Positions 9,458-19,652 of a DNA stretch of 39,637 nt are shown here, piece by piece. A model generated the notes under the pieces. The model saw only the letters and a program-made list of their open reading frames with translations. It had not been told where the DNA came from and searched no databases. Source of the DNA: an uncultured SAR116 cluster alpha proteobacterium. GTDB taxonomy: Bacteria > Pseudomonadota > Alphaproteobacteria > Puniceispirillales > Puniceispirillaceae. Numbering within the stretch: the first letter of the stretch is position 1; the number at the start of each line of letters is the position of its first letter. The stretch covers positions 1 to 39,637 of the forward strand of contig CABYIQ010000016.1 of the NCBI GenBank assembly GCA_902518965.1, written 5' to 3'. The position numbers and the translations under genes are program-made.

Positions 9458-12400
9458 ATGTTCAGCCAGTTCATTGAATTTTTTGTGAAGCATCGTACAG
9501 CTGCAAACCTCATTATGATTATAATGATCATTGTTGGCGGCATGTCCGCTTCACGTCTCAACAAACAGTTTTTTCCGTCAATTGATGTTGAGGTAATTGG
9601 AGTGAGTGTTGAATGGTCTGGGGCCACAGCAGAAGATGTGGATAATAATGTTATTCAGCCGCTTGAACCTGAACTCCGCACTATTGCTAATGTAAAAAAG
9701 GTAATGTCCTCATCTTATGAAGGATTGGGTATTGCACAAATAGAATTTGTGTTTGGAGCAGATATGCAAAAGGCACTAGCAGACGTTGAAGCCGCTGTTG
9801 GCCTTGTGGAGTTTCCTCGCGATTCAGAAGCACCCAAAATTGTTAAGGGTGAGTTTTTTGATACAGTCAGCCGTTTAGTTTTGCATGGTCCCTACAGCCT
9901 ATCTGCACTTCGTTATCATGCTAAGCAGATAAAAGAAGATCTATTGCAAGGCGGCGTTGATAAGGTTGAATTGGTCGGCCTGCCAGATGAAGAAATACGG
10001 ATTGAAATCCGGGAGGCTGAACTGGCTCGTCTGGGCCTCTCTCTATCTGATATTTCCAAAACCATTTCTGGCAGCTCAGTTGATGTCCCAGCGGGTCGGT
10101 TTGCTGATGGTGCTTTAAGGGTGCGCTCAATTGGTTTGCGTAAAACTGCGGCTGAGTACGAAGATATTACCATTCTGGTGCGCGCTGATGGAAGTATTGT
10201 GAAATTAGGCCAAATCGCATCCATAATAGATACAATACAAAATCCAGCAGTCTTATTTGAACACAAAGGCCAGCCAGCTGTTGAAATCCACGTAATGCGG
10301 GGTCAAAGTAGTGACTCTTTAGAAACAAATGAAGCTGTTCAGAAATACATTTCTGAAAAAATGCTCTCACTGCCAAAGGGTCTTCAAATAGACCAATATA
10401 ATGTGCAGGCCAATCTCATATCAGAGCGTATATGGTTAATGGTAGAAAATGGTGGTACTGGTCTAATCCTCGTCCTGCTAGTTCTATTTGCTTTTTTGCC
10501 ATGGCGTGTTGCGTTTTGGGTGGCCACGGGGATTCCTATAGCATTTTTGGCGACTTTTGGTGTGATGTTTGCCACAGGCCAAACCATAAATATGATTTCT
10601 TTATTTGGTCTGATTATGGCATTGGGCATCGTGGTTGATGATGCAATTGTTATTGGTGAACATGCCGAACATCTTCGAAGACGCCGAAATTTGAAAATTG
10701 AAAAAGCGGCTATCTTATCTGCTATCCGAATGGGTCCTCCTGTCATTTCAGCAATGTTGACAACTGTGGCTGCGTTTTTGCCGCTCTTTACAATAAAAGG
10801 GGTTATTGGCGTAGTTATCGGCGCGATACCTGCAGTGGTCTGTGCCGTTTTACTTGCTAGTCTAGTCGAATGTTTTCTGGTTCTTCCCGCTCATCTTGCT
10901 CATTCAGGTGCAGATAAAGATAAAGGCGATGGTTGGTTCAGGAGAAATTTTGACAGTGCTTTTGCCTTTTTACGGGACAGTGTATTTGGTTATTTGGTTA
11001 GCAAAGCATATAAATTCAGATACGCGACGCTGTCGTTGGCCCTTGGGTTGTTGATGACAGCAATTGGAATGATGTCAAGTGGACGTGTTGGTTTTGTATT
11101 TTTTTCTGCACCAGAAGCAGACAATGTTTACGCTAACATAACCATGACATCAGGGTCTACGGCGAGCCAAACTAGGTTTATGTTAGTTGAAATGGAACGA
11201 GCGCTGAATAAGGTTGAGGCTGACTTAACGAATGGGAAAAATGGCTTGGTTTCTTTTGCCTATGGAGTGATGGGGGCGCATGCCTCACCAGGTAATGATG
11301 GCCAACCAACTGGTGGTGCCAGTGACACACGCGCAGGCTTGATGATTGAGCTCATCACCGCTGACCAACGTGATGTGCGCGTGAATGAGTTTATTGATGC
11401 TATGCGAGATGAAATCCAGCCTTTACCTGGGTTGGAACGGCTGATTGTGCGCGCGCCTGAGGGTGGCCCGCCAGGCCGGGAACTAGATATTCGGATAATG
11501 GGTGATGATCTGGAACAGCTCAAAGCTGCCTCACAGGAAATCATTTCAATCGCTGCTGCTATTCCAGGTACGTCGGATATCGAGGACAATCTAAACTATG
11601 GCGCTGAAGAACGAATTATTAGAGTCTCCCAACATGGTCGTTCGATTGGCTTTACCGCTCAGTCTATCGGAACACAGGTTCGGGCTGCACTTGACGGGGC
11701 TATAGTTAGACGGTTTCCCCGCGGAGATGAGGTGGTTACGGTTCGTCTTTCGCGAGCTTCTGATGAGGTGGCAACAGACACTCTGACATCTTTGCGTTTG
11801 ATTACTCCGCAAGGTAATTATGTTTCTCTGGGAGATGTAGCAACCATTGAAAACCGTCTCGGATTTTCAATAGTTCGACGGCAGGACGGTTTTCGCGAAG
11901 TGGCCATTCAGGGTGAGCTTGATGATGATGTAATTAATACCTCGCAAGCCAGAGAAATTTTAGAATCAGGCCAATTTGGCGGCTTTGTAAAAGATAATAA
12001 TATACGATATCGGTTTGATGGACGAGATCAAGAGCAGGGCGAAGCTTTTGCAGATATGGCTAGCGGTGGTGTGCTTGCATTGATATGCATGTATACTATT
12101 TTAGCGTGGGTGTTTGCTAGTTGGACCCGGCCTTTTGCCGTGATGGTAATGATCCCCTTTGGCTTAATCGGTGCTGTTTTGGGTCATTACGCAATGGGGC
12201 TGAATTTGAATATTCTCTCCCTGTTTGCTTTAATAGCACTTTCAGGCATTGTGGTGAACAATTCCATTATTCTGGTGGCTACGATTGAGCGTCGGATGGA
12301 GGAAATTGACGGTCCCCCTGAGCAGGCCATTATTCAGGGAACTGTTGACAGGCTCCGTCCAGTTTTACTCACTTCTATGACAACTATCGGCGGCTTATCA

Positions 12401-12604
12401 ACGCTGATGTTTGAGACCTCGCTTCAGGCTCAATTTCTGATCCCTATGGCCACAACAATCGTCTTTGGGCTGGCGGTGACCACTAGCTTAGTGCTGTTTC
12501 TCGTGCCGGCAACCTTGGGTATTGGACAGGATTTACACCGATGCGGCGGCTTAATTGGCCGCTTCTTGCGCCCAGTCTGGAAGTTCTTCACCTTTTCGGT
12601 TTGA
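9458..12604 (+). CDS. RND multidrug efflux pump, inner-membrane permease (AcrB/HAE1 type)
   Basis: About 1048 residues, the normal length for an AcrB-type pump. There are twelve helices and two large periplasmic loops, one after helix 1 and one after helix 7. The N-terminus has the familiar FVKHRTAANLIMI ... FFPSIDVEV pattern. The proton-relay aspartate pair is present in IVVDDAIVIGEHAEHLRRR (helix 4), and ALIALSGIVVNNSIILV marks helix 10. The GEH after the aspartates differs from the VEN of classical AcrB and suggests another subfamily. The pump exports hydrophobic compounds using proton influx, together with the adaptor encoded just upstream. I chose the ATG at 9458; a TTG lies one codon earlier. 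The substrate is unknown. Confidence 0.92.
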   Translation: MFSQFIEFFVKHRTAANLIMIIMIIVGGMSASRLNKQFFPSIDVEVIGVSVEWSGATAEDVDNNVIQPLEPELRTIANVKKVMSSSYEGLGIAQIEFVFGADMQKALADVEAAVGLVEFPRDSEAPKIVKGEFFDTVSRLVLHGPYSLSALRYHAKQIKEDLLQGGVDKVELVGLPDEEIRIEIREAELARLGLSLSDISKTISGSSVDVPAGRFADGALRVRSIGLRKTAAEYEDITILVRADGSIVKLGQIASIIDTIQNPAVLFEHKGQPAVEIHVMRGQSSDSLETNEAVQKYISEKMLSLPKGLQIDQYNVQANLISERIWLMVENGGTGLILVLLVLFAFLPWRVAFWVATGIPIAFLATFGVMFATGQTINMISLFGLIMALGIVVDDAIVIGEHAEHLRRRRNLKIEKAAILSAIRMGPPVISAMLTTVAAFLPLFTIKGVIGVVIGAIPAVVCAVLLASLVECFLVLPAHLAHSGADKDKGDGWFRRNFDSAFAFLRDSVFGYLVSKAYKFRYATLSLALGLLMTAIGMMSSGRVGFVFFSAPEADNVYANITMTSGSTASQTRFMLVEMERALNKVEADLTNGKNGLVSFAYGVMGAHASPGNDGQPTGGASDTRAGLMIELITADQRDVRVNEFIDAMRDEIQPLPGLERLIVRAPEGGPPGRELDIRIMGDDLEQLKAASQEIISIAAAIPGTSDIEDNLNYGAEERIIRVSQHGRSIGFTAQSIGTQVRAALDGAIVRRFPRGDEVVTVRLSRASDEVATDTLTSLRLITPQGNYVSLGDVATIENRLGFSIVRRQDGFREVAIQGELDDDVINTSQAREILESGQFGGFVKDNNIRYRFDGRDQEQGEAFADMASGGVLALICMYTILAWVFASWTRPFAVMVMIPFGLIGAVLGHYAMGLNLNILSLFALIALSGIVVNNSIILVATIERRMEEIDGPPEQAIIQGTVDRLRPVLLTSMTTIGGLSTLMFETSLQAQFLIPMATTIVFGLAVTTSLVLFLVPATLGIGQDLHRCGGLIGRFLRPVWKFFTFSV

Positions 12605-12626
12605 TAATTAGGAGGAAATTATTATC

Positions 12627-13415
12627 ATGCCCGGTCGTTCAGGAAATCACGTATCAGGGCGCCGTAAAGGCCCCTCTGGCCGGTCATACCGGTCTAAAGC
12701 TGGATTGACGTTGCAGCCAAAGAAAATGCGGGGTCGTAAACCGTCTTCCCAGCGTTGGCTGACGCGACAGCTGAATGACCCCTTTGTTGCTGAAACACAG
12801 GCTAGAGGACTTCGATCACGCGCTGCTATTAAACTTGAGCAGATGGATGACAAGCACCATTTCCTGAGGCCTCACATGCGGGTTGTAGATTTAGGTTGTG
12901 CTCCAGGGGGCTGGCTTCAGGTGGTGATGAAACGTTGCCAGATAGAGGCTGGGAAAGGTGTTCTGGTTGGCATTGATTTGCTCGTGGTTGACCCCGTGCC
13001 TGGTGCTAAACTTTTGGTTGGAGACATAACTGAAACTGACATTCTGCACCAGCTTCACACTGCAATTGAGAGCAAAGCTGATGCGGTTCTCTCAGACATG
13101 GCGGCAGCCACTACTGGACATCGGCAGACTGACCATTTACGCACAATGGGTTTGCTTGAAATCGCACTTGATTTTGCAGAACAGGTTCTTGCCCCTGGGG
13201 GAATTTTTCTTGCGAAAGCCTTTCGGGGTGGTAGTGACAGGCAGTTCCAGGAGTTGCTGAATCAGCGTTTTAATAAGGTGAGGTATATTAAACCCCCTGC
13301 AAGTCGTTCAGAATCAGTTGAGACTTATGTTCTAGGAACAGGCTTTCGCGGTACGCTGGCAGATAAACAGCTTGATGCAGGTGCCAAACCACAAACAGGA
13401 TATTCGCGTATCTGA
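12627..13415 (+). CDS. rlmE: 23S rRNA (uridine-2'-O)-methyltransferase RlmE (FtsJ/RrmJ)
   Basis: A 262-residue methyltransferase. RlmE methylates the 2'-OH of U2552 (E. coli numbering) in the ribosomal A-loop. The SAM-binding motif VVDLGCAPGGWLQV lies at about residues 86-99. The catalytic K-D-K-E set is visible as K69 (RAAIKLEQMD), D157 (LSDMAA), K197 (FLAKAFRGG) and E234 (SVETYVLG). The N-terminus carries a basic extension of about 45 residues compared with E. coli, common in alphaproteobacteria. AGGAGG (12610-12615) precedes the ATG. It starts 22 nt after the RND pump gene and is followed by guaB, an arrangement I recall from other alphaproteobacteria. Confidence 0.93.
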   Translation: MPGRSGNHVSGRRKGPSGRSYRSKAGLTLQPKKMRGRKPSSQRWLTRQLNDPFVAETQARGLRSRAAIKLEQMDDKHHFLRPHMRVVDLGCAPGGWLQVVMKRCQIEAGKGVLVGIDLLVVDPVPGAKLLVGDITETDILHQLHTAIESKADAVLSDMAAATTGHRQTDHLRTMGLLEIALDFAEQVLAPGGIFLAKAFRGGSDRQFQELLNQRFNKVRYIKPPASRSESVETYVLGTGFRGTLADKQLDAGAKPQTGYSRI

Positions 13416-13434
13416 CCAGTAAAGACTGGTGTTT
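13415..13434 (+). terminator. Weak hairpin after rlmE
   Basis: ACCAGT (13415-13420) and ACTGGT (13425-13430) form a perfect six-bp stem with an AAAG loop directly after the rlmE stop, followed by only three T residues. It may be a weak terminator or may separate rlmE from guaB expression. Confidence 0.3.
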
Positions 13435-13490
13435 AATGATGAAAACTGTTAATGTTTTGCGTCATCACACCCCACCTTCACAGAGGATGA

Positions 13491-14969
<1,479 letters not shown>

Positions 14970-14995
14970 CTCACTTTTTAAAGTCTGTTCTTTTT

Positions 14996-16552
14996 ATGCC
15001 TGATACCATTCTGATCATTGACTTTGGCTCACAAGTCACTCAGCTGATTGCCCGCCGTCTGCGCGAAAAATCAATTTATACTGAAATTCTCCCTAGCTCT
15101 GCTCTGGGTACAACAGATATGGCAATGCGTCTTGCTGGTGTAAAAGGGGTGGTTTTGTCTGGTGGGCCAAATTCGGTTACTCAGACAGATACGCCACGCG
15201 CTCCCAAAGAGGTTTTTGACGCTGACATTCCCCTGTTGGGAATCTGTTATGGTCAGCAGACAATATGTGCGCAATTAGACGGTAAGGTAGAGGCTGGCAA
15301 AAGCCGTGAATTTGGTCGTGCAGAAATAGATATTCTGGCGCAAAGTCGTTTGTTTGAAGGAGTCTGGCCCGAAGGCAGCGCGCAAACTGTCTGGATGAGT
15401 CATGGCGATCATGTTGCAGAGTTGCCGGAAGGTTTTGCGGTAATTGCCCGCTCACAAGGCGCTCCCTATGCTGCGATTGCTGACGAAGCACGCAGCTATT
15501 ATGGACTTCAGTTTCATCCTGAAGTTGTGCACACCCAAGGTGGTGCAGAACTTCTGGGTAATTTTGCCACGCACATCTGTGGTTGCAACGCCACCTGGAC
15601 AATGGAAGCTTACAAAGATCAGGCCATCGCGGCTATCCGCGAACAGGTTGGCGACCAGGGTGTGATTTGCGGCCTGTCTGGTGGCGTGGACAGTTCTGTT
15701 GCTGCTGTACTAATCCATCAGGCCATAGGAGATCAGCTTACATGCGTGTTTGTGGATACAGGTCTGATGCGGGCAGGCGAGGCAGAAGAGGTTGTCTCGC
15801 TGTTCCGCGAGCATTATAAAATACCGTTGGTGCATCACGATGCGTCTGATATGTTTCTTACCCGCCTTGTGGGGGTCAGTGACCCAGAACAAAAACGCAA
15901 AATTATCGGCGAGAGCTTTATTGAAGTTTTTGATGCTGAAGCGGAAAAGGTAAAAGATGCGGGTTTTCTGGCACAAGGCACACTTTATCCTGATGTCATT
16001 GAATCAATCTCGTTGGCTGGCGGCAGTCATGTAACAATTAAGTCGCATCATAATGTTGGCGGTCTCCCAGATGATATGGCCCTTGAACTGGTTGAGCCAC
16101 TCCGGATGCTTTTCAAGGATGAGGTCCGTGTATTAGGGCGTGAGCTTGGCCTGCCAGAACGTTTTGTTGGCCGGCATCCGTTTCCAGGCCCAGGCCTGGC
16201 CATACGTATACCGGGCGAAATTACAAATGAAAAGCTGGACATTCTGCGTGCCGCTGATGCTGTATATCTTGATGAAATACGTTCCAGTGGTTTGTATGAT
16301 GAAATTTGGCAGGCCTTTGCTGTTTTGCTTCCTGTGAAAACAGTTGGTGTAATGGGCGATGCACGGTCTTATGAATATGTCTGTGCCTTGCGGGCGGTAA
16401 CCTCAACCGATGGAATGACAGCAGAAAGCTATCCGTTTGCACATGAGTTTCTGAACAGGGTGGCCACCCGTATGGTGAATGAAGTGAAAGGCGTGAACCG
16501 TGTGGTTTTTGATATCACCAGCAAACCTCCCAGTACAATAGAGTGGGAGTAG
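14996..16552 (+). CDS. guaA: GMP synthase (glutamine-hydrolysing) GuaA
   Basis: A 518-residue enzyme that converts XMP to GMP with ATP and glutamine. The class I amidotransferase domain has its nucleophile in LLGICYGQQ (C84) and the His/Glu pair in LQFHPEV (about residue 173). The ATP pyrophosphatase domain has the P-loop SGGVDSSV (about 226-233). The dimerisation domain ends in the conserved [14 protein letters not shown]. All three parts are complete and the length is typical. The Shine-Dalgarno region is weak, consistent with translation following guaB 26 nt upstream. The DUF3147 gene begins 9 nt after its stop. Confidence 0.97.
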   Translation: MPDTILIIDFGSQVTQLIARRLREKSIYTEILPSSALGTTDMAMRLAGVKGVVLSGGPNSVTQTDTPRAPKEVFDADIPLLGICYGQQTICAQLDGKVEAGKSREFGRAEIDILAQSRLFEGVWPEGSAQTVWMSHGDHVAELPEGFAVIARSQGAPYAAIADEARSYYGLQFHPEVVHTQGGAELLGNFATHICGCNATWTMEAYKDQAIAAIREQVGDQGVICGLSGGVDSSVAAVLIHQAIGDQLTCVFVDTGLMRAGEAEEVVSLFREHYKIPLVHHDASDMFLTRLVGVSDPEQKRKIIGESFIEVFDAEAEKVKDAGFLAQGTLYPDVIESISLAGGSHVTIKSHHNVGGLPDDMALELVEPLRMLFKDEVRVLGRELGLPERFVGRHPFPGPGLAIRIPGEITNEKLDILRAADAVYLDEIRSSGLYDEIWQAFAVLLPVKTVGVMGDARSYEYVCALRAVTSTDGMTAESYPFAHEFLNRVATRMVNEVKGVNRVVFDITSKPPSTIEWE

Positions 16553-16561
16553 AGAGTCGGC

Positions 16562-16912
16562 ATGGCATTTATTCTAACCAAACTTTTTATTACAGCAGGC
16601 TTCATCGCGCTGATCACTGAAATCGCCAAACGCAGTGATAAATTCGGTGGTATGATTGCTGCTCTTCCTCTGACTACATTGCTAGTTATTTTTTGGATGC
16701 ATTTTGAAGGTGCATCAGACGCCAAAATTGCCAATCACATAACCTATACGTTATTTTTCATTGCGCCCACTCTACCGATGTTTTTTCTGTTTCCCTGGCT
16801 GATTGGCAAATTTGGGTTTTTTACGGCTACAGTTGGAAGTATCCTGCTGACAATGTTTTGCATTTACGTCTTTAATATTTTTTCAGAAGCCATTGGGACT
16901 CGAATTCTTTAG
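16562..16912 (+). CDS. DUF3147 family small membrane protein
   Basis: A 116-residue, very hydrophobic protein with four predicted helices. It matches DUF3147, a widespread family of small inner-membrane proteins of unknown function. The conserved centre is seen in FGGMIAALPLTTLLVIFWMHFEG. It starts 9 nt after guaA and is probably the last gene of the guaBA transcript; this neighbourhood need not imply a role in purine synthesis. There is no signal peptide beyond the first helix and no catalytic motif. The next 289 bp hold no gene. Confidence 0.75.
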   Translation: MAFILTKLFITAGFIALITEIAKRSDKFGGMIAALPLTTLLVIFWMHFEGASDAKIANHITYTLFFIAPTLPMFFLFPWLIGKFGFFTATVGSILLTMFCIYVFNIFSEAIGTRIL

Positions 16913-17138
16913 CAATACATAGTGTGCCGGCTGACAAGTGGAAAACAGCATAAGTCAAAATTTTATCTTTTTGTTTTTTGTCATTCTGCTCGAAGCAATT
17001 GGCAATATGTTGTTACTGACTGGTGCTTTTACCTTTTAGCTTAGCCGTATTCTTTAAAAGACTTTCATTCTGAGTTTTAAACGCTGTTTTTTTAGCTGAC
17101 GCATCCACGGCTGAAAATGACGGTTTCAGGCGTTTGAG

Positions 17139-17177
17139 TAATACAGAGATTGTGGCTTCGTAATAACAGAGATTTGT
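17139..17177. repeat. Imperfect tandem repeat before the dioxygenase gene
   Basis: TAATACAGAGATTGT (17139-17153) and TAATAACAGAGATTTGT (17161-17177) are near-identical copies spaced 22 nt apart, two turns of the helix, about 25-60 nt upstream of the start codon. A pair of sites on one DNA face fits a dimeric regulator, but the AT-rich sequence could also have arisen by slippage. Confidence 0.3.
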
Positions 17178-17201
17178 TTCTTTTTTTTTAAGGAGACTAT
17201 C

Positions 17202-18407
17202 ATGCCTAACCAGCGCCATGCTTCTTCTATGCTTACGCCTGATTTTGATACCTATCCTGCGCGTCCAATTGCGTCTATTGATGTCCATCCTCTTGGTCTT
17301 GAAGTCAGATATAAAGATGGCCAAGTCAGCTTTCATCTGGCAGCTGATTTACGCGAACATTCTGTTGCGGATGACACAACCCATGCAGTTACCAGGGAAG
17401 CCCTTCTTGATCCAACGCATATACCGGAAGGGTTTCATATCAGCGCAGCGCAACTTGCAGACGATGGATTTGTAAAGGTTACATGGTCACATAAATTAAC
17501 GCCTTCAGACACGGGACAGGCGCGTTATTATTCTGGCTGGCTGTATCAAACTGGACTTTATGGGGATGCTGATTTTGAGGCAGATTTATCACCTCGTCTC
17601 TGGACTGCAGAGACCTTTAAAGATATTCCCCGGATTGATGGCAGCTGCGTTATCGATAATGAGGATGAATATTTCCGCTTTTTGAAGACCTTTATCCAAT
17701 ATGGTGTGGTTCTGGTCAAAGGCCTACCTGCTGTGCCAGAGATGATTGAAACTCTGCCAGAGAAGATAGGCGTCATCCGAACCTCAAATTTTGGTCGTAT
17801 TTTCGAGGTGAAAATAAAAGCTGACGCGGATTCCAATGCCTATACAGGTGAGGAATTGCGGGCACATACGGATCTTGCCACACGTGAATATATGCCTGGC
17901 TTACAGTTTTTATTCTGTCTGCAGAATGATTCAGATGGTGGTAATTCAACACTTACAGATGGATTTGCTGTGGCCAACCATATCCGCACCACAGATCCGC
18001 AGACATTTAATTTGCTCAGCCAGACTCCGATAGATTTTGTAAATAAGGCGAAAACTTCTGATTACCGTATGACGGTGCCACTATTTCATCTTGGACGGGA
18101 TGGCCAGCTTGATGAGGTGCGCTGGACATCCTGGCTACGCGCGCCCATGCGCGGCAGCTTTGATGAGATGAGCAGACTCTATAGCGCGCAGAAAAAAGCT
18201 TATCATCTGGGAAATTCTAGCGAGTTCAAAGCTTGTTTTAAGCTCGGAGTAGGGGATATGATTTGCTTTGATAACCGGCGGGTGTTGCATGGGCGCACAT
18301 CATTTGACCCAACCAGTGGTGGACGCTGGCTTCGTGGATGCTATATGGAGCGGGAGGAGCTATGGTCCGGTTTGCGTATGGTGGCCCGAGCAAAACGTGC
18401 CAGATAG
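17202..18407 (+). CDS. Gamma-butyrobetaine-hydroxylase-like Fe(II)/2-oxoglutarate dioxygenase
   Basis: A 401-residue protein with the two-domain layout of gamma-butyrobetaine hydroxylase: an N-terminal DUF971-like domain (about 20-100) and a TauD/TfdA-type double-stranded beta-helix (about 140-395). The iron ligands are visible as HTD (H222, D224) and the distal histidine in RRVLHGRTSF (H363). R375 or R378 can bind 2-oxoglutarate. True gamma-butyrobetaine hydroxylase makes L-carnitine. The N-domain here has no cysteine, so the zinc site of the human enzyme is absent, and the substrate may be another trimethylammonium or unrelated compound. AAGGAG precedes the ATG. No carnitine transport or degradation gene is adjacent. 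Confidence 0.8.
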   Translation: MPNQRHASSMLTPDFDTYPARPIASIDVHPLGLEVRYKDGQVSFHLAADLREHSVADDTTHAVTREALLDPTHIPEGFHISAAQLADDGFVKVTWSHKLTPSDTGQARYYSGWLYQTGLYGDADFEADLSPRLWTAETFKDIPRIDGSCVIDNEDEYFRFLKTFIQYGVVLVKGLPAVPEMIETLPEKIGVIRTSNFGRIFEVKIKADADSNAYTGEELRAHTDLATREYMPGLQFLFCLQNDSDGGNSTLTDGFAVANHIRTTDPQTFNLLSQTPIDFVNKAKTSDYRMTVPLFHLGRDGQLDEVRWTSWLRAPMRGSFDEMSRLYSAQKKAYHLGNSSEFKACFKLGVGDMICFDNRRVLHGRTSFDPTSGGRWLRGCYMEREELWSGLRMVARAKRAR

Positions 18408-18444
18408 GCGAACTGAAACAGGCGCTTTTGGAAATTATGTAAGG

Positions 18445-19503
18445 CTAAAGTGGCAGTTTCTGCCCATGGGTAAGAGCCAGAAAACGGTCTGCTGCCAAAC
18501 CTCTGCGCTCCAGCTCTGCTTTTAGGCGTTTTGGTGGTTCGGCCAGAGGCTCAATAGTCAACTTGAACGTTCCCCAGTGAACAGCTACAGCCTGTCCGGC
18601 GTCCATATCCTCCAAGGCCTGCACAGCTTCTTCAGGGTTCATATGCGAGTTCTTCATAAAATTACGAGGTGCATATGCTCCTATAGGCAGAGCCGCCAGA
18701 TCAGGTGCGCCCAGTTTCTGTTTAGTAATTGCAAAATCCTCCGTATATCCTGAATCACCAGCAAAATAGAAAGAATAGTCAGGCCAGCGCACCATCCATC
18801 CGGCCCATAGAGTCTTGTTGCGATCGAATTGTGAGCGCGATGACCAGTGACGCACAGGTGTGGCTGTGAATGTTACCTCTCCAATTCTAGCTTCTTGCCA
18901 CCAGTCCAGTTCAACAACATTAATTATACCATAATTATTTAGGAGTGATTTAAGGCCAAGTGGCACTAAAAATAGTGTTTCAGGCTGGCGGTCCGCTATT
19001 TCAGTTAGACTAGGCAAATCTAGATGATCGTAATGATTGTGTGAAATCAGGATAGCAGTAAGCTTCGGCATCTGTTCTGCGGTTAGGGCAGGTGGAACTA
19101 CACGCTTTGGTCCGGCGAAGCTAAAAGGTGATGCCCGGTTAGAGAAGATAGGGTCAGTCAATATATGCATGCCATCTATACTGACTAGGAGTGTTGACTG
19201 ACCTATCCAGATAACTTGTCTTGCACTGTCAGGCTGATTGTTTGGGTCAAGCACTTTAAAGCCAGAAACTTCATTCGGGTCATCAGGGCGATTGAAATAG
19301 GCTCGTGCCATGCCTAAAAGGTCGGTTAGTGTTTTTTCGTTAGCTGTGTCATCAGTGTTTTCAAAATGACCTTCTGAAACATTGAAATTTGGAGAGGTCT
19401 TAACAGTCATATTTCTGTCTGATATTTTCAGTGTGCAGCCTACCAGAAAAACACAGAAAAGAATTAATAGTAGTTGTAAATGAGTAGGTGTTAAAATTTT
19501 CAT
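18445..19503 (-). CDS. MBL-fold metallo-hydrolase lipoprotein (UlaG/NAPE-PLD-like)
   Basis: A protein of about 352 residues whose N-terminus ends in the lipobox LVGC (cysteine 23), so it is probably a membrane-anchored lipoprotein acting outside the cytoplasm. The metallo-beta-lactamase fold is clear: IWIGQSTLLVSIDGMHILTDP, the zinc motif SHNHYDHLD, GDSGYTEDF and AVHWGTF. The arrangement resembles the UlaG/NAPE-PLD-like branch, whose members cleave phosphodiester or lactone bonds; the actual substrate is unknown. I chose the ATG at 19503; a GTG at 19521 would add six residues before the signal sequence. It is convergent with the dioxygenase gene, 37 nt apart. Confidence 0.82.
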   Translation of the reverse strand: MKILTPTHLQLLLILFCVFLVGCTLKISDRNMTVKTSPNFNVSEGHFENTDDTANEKTLTDLLGMARAYFNRPDDPNEVSGFKVLDPNNQPDSARQVIWIGQSTLLVSIDGMHILTDPIFSNRASPFSFAGPKRVVPPALTAEQMPKLTAILISHNHYDHLDLPSLTEIADRQPETLFLVPLGLKSLLNNYGIINVVELDWWQEARIGEVTFTATPVRHWSSRSQFDRNKTLWAGWMVRWPDYSFYFAGDSGYTEDFAITKQKLGAPDLAALPIGAYAPRNFMKNSHMNPEEAVQALEDMDAGQAVAVHWGTFKLTIEPLAEPPKRLKAELERRGLAADRFLALTHGQKLPL

Positions 19504-19652
19504 TGAGACACGCTTTCTCACGTCGGCAAATTTTTGTCATGGTAATCTCTCAGCTAAACAGATAGACAACAAAGGGCATTAAATCGAAATCCACAAAAAT
19601 CAATTATTTATATTGATATAGCCGTTAGCGAGCGCCAGGAAAAGGTGTAATT

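Noticed and set aside
17013..17336. Minus-strand open frame of 107 codons overlapping the start of the dioxygenase gene
   Set aside because: Its product is a lysine/arginine-rich low-complexity sequence without family resemblance, and it overlaps a well-supported gene on the other strand.
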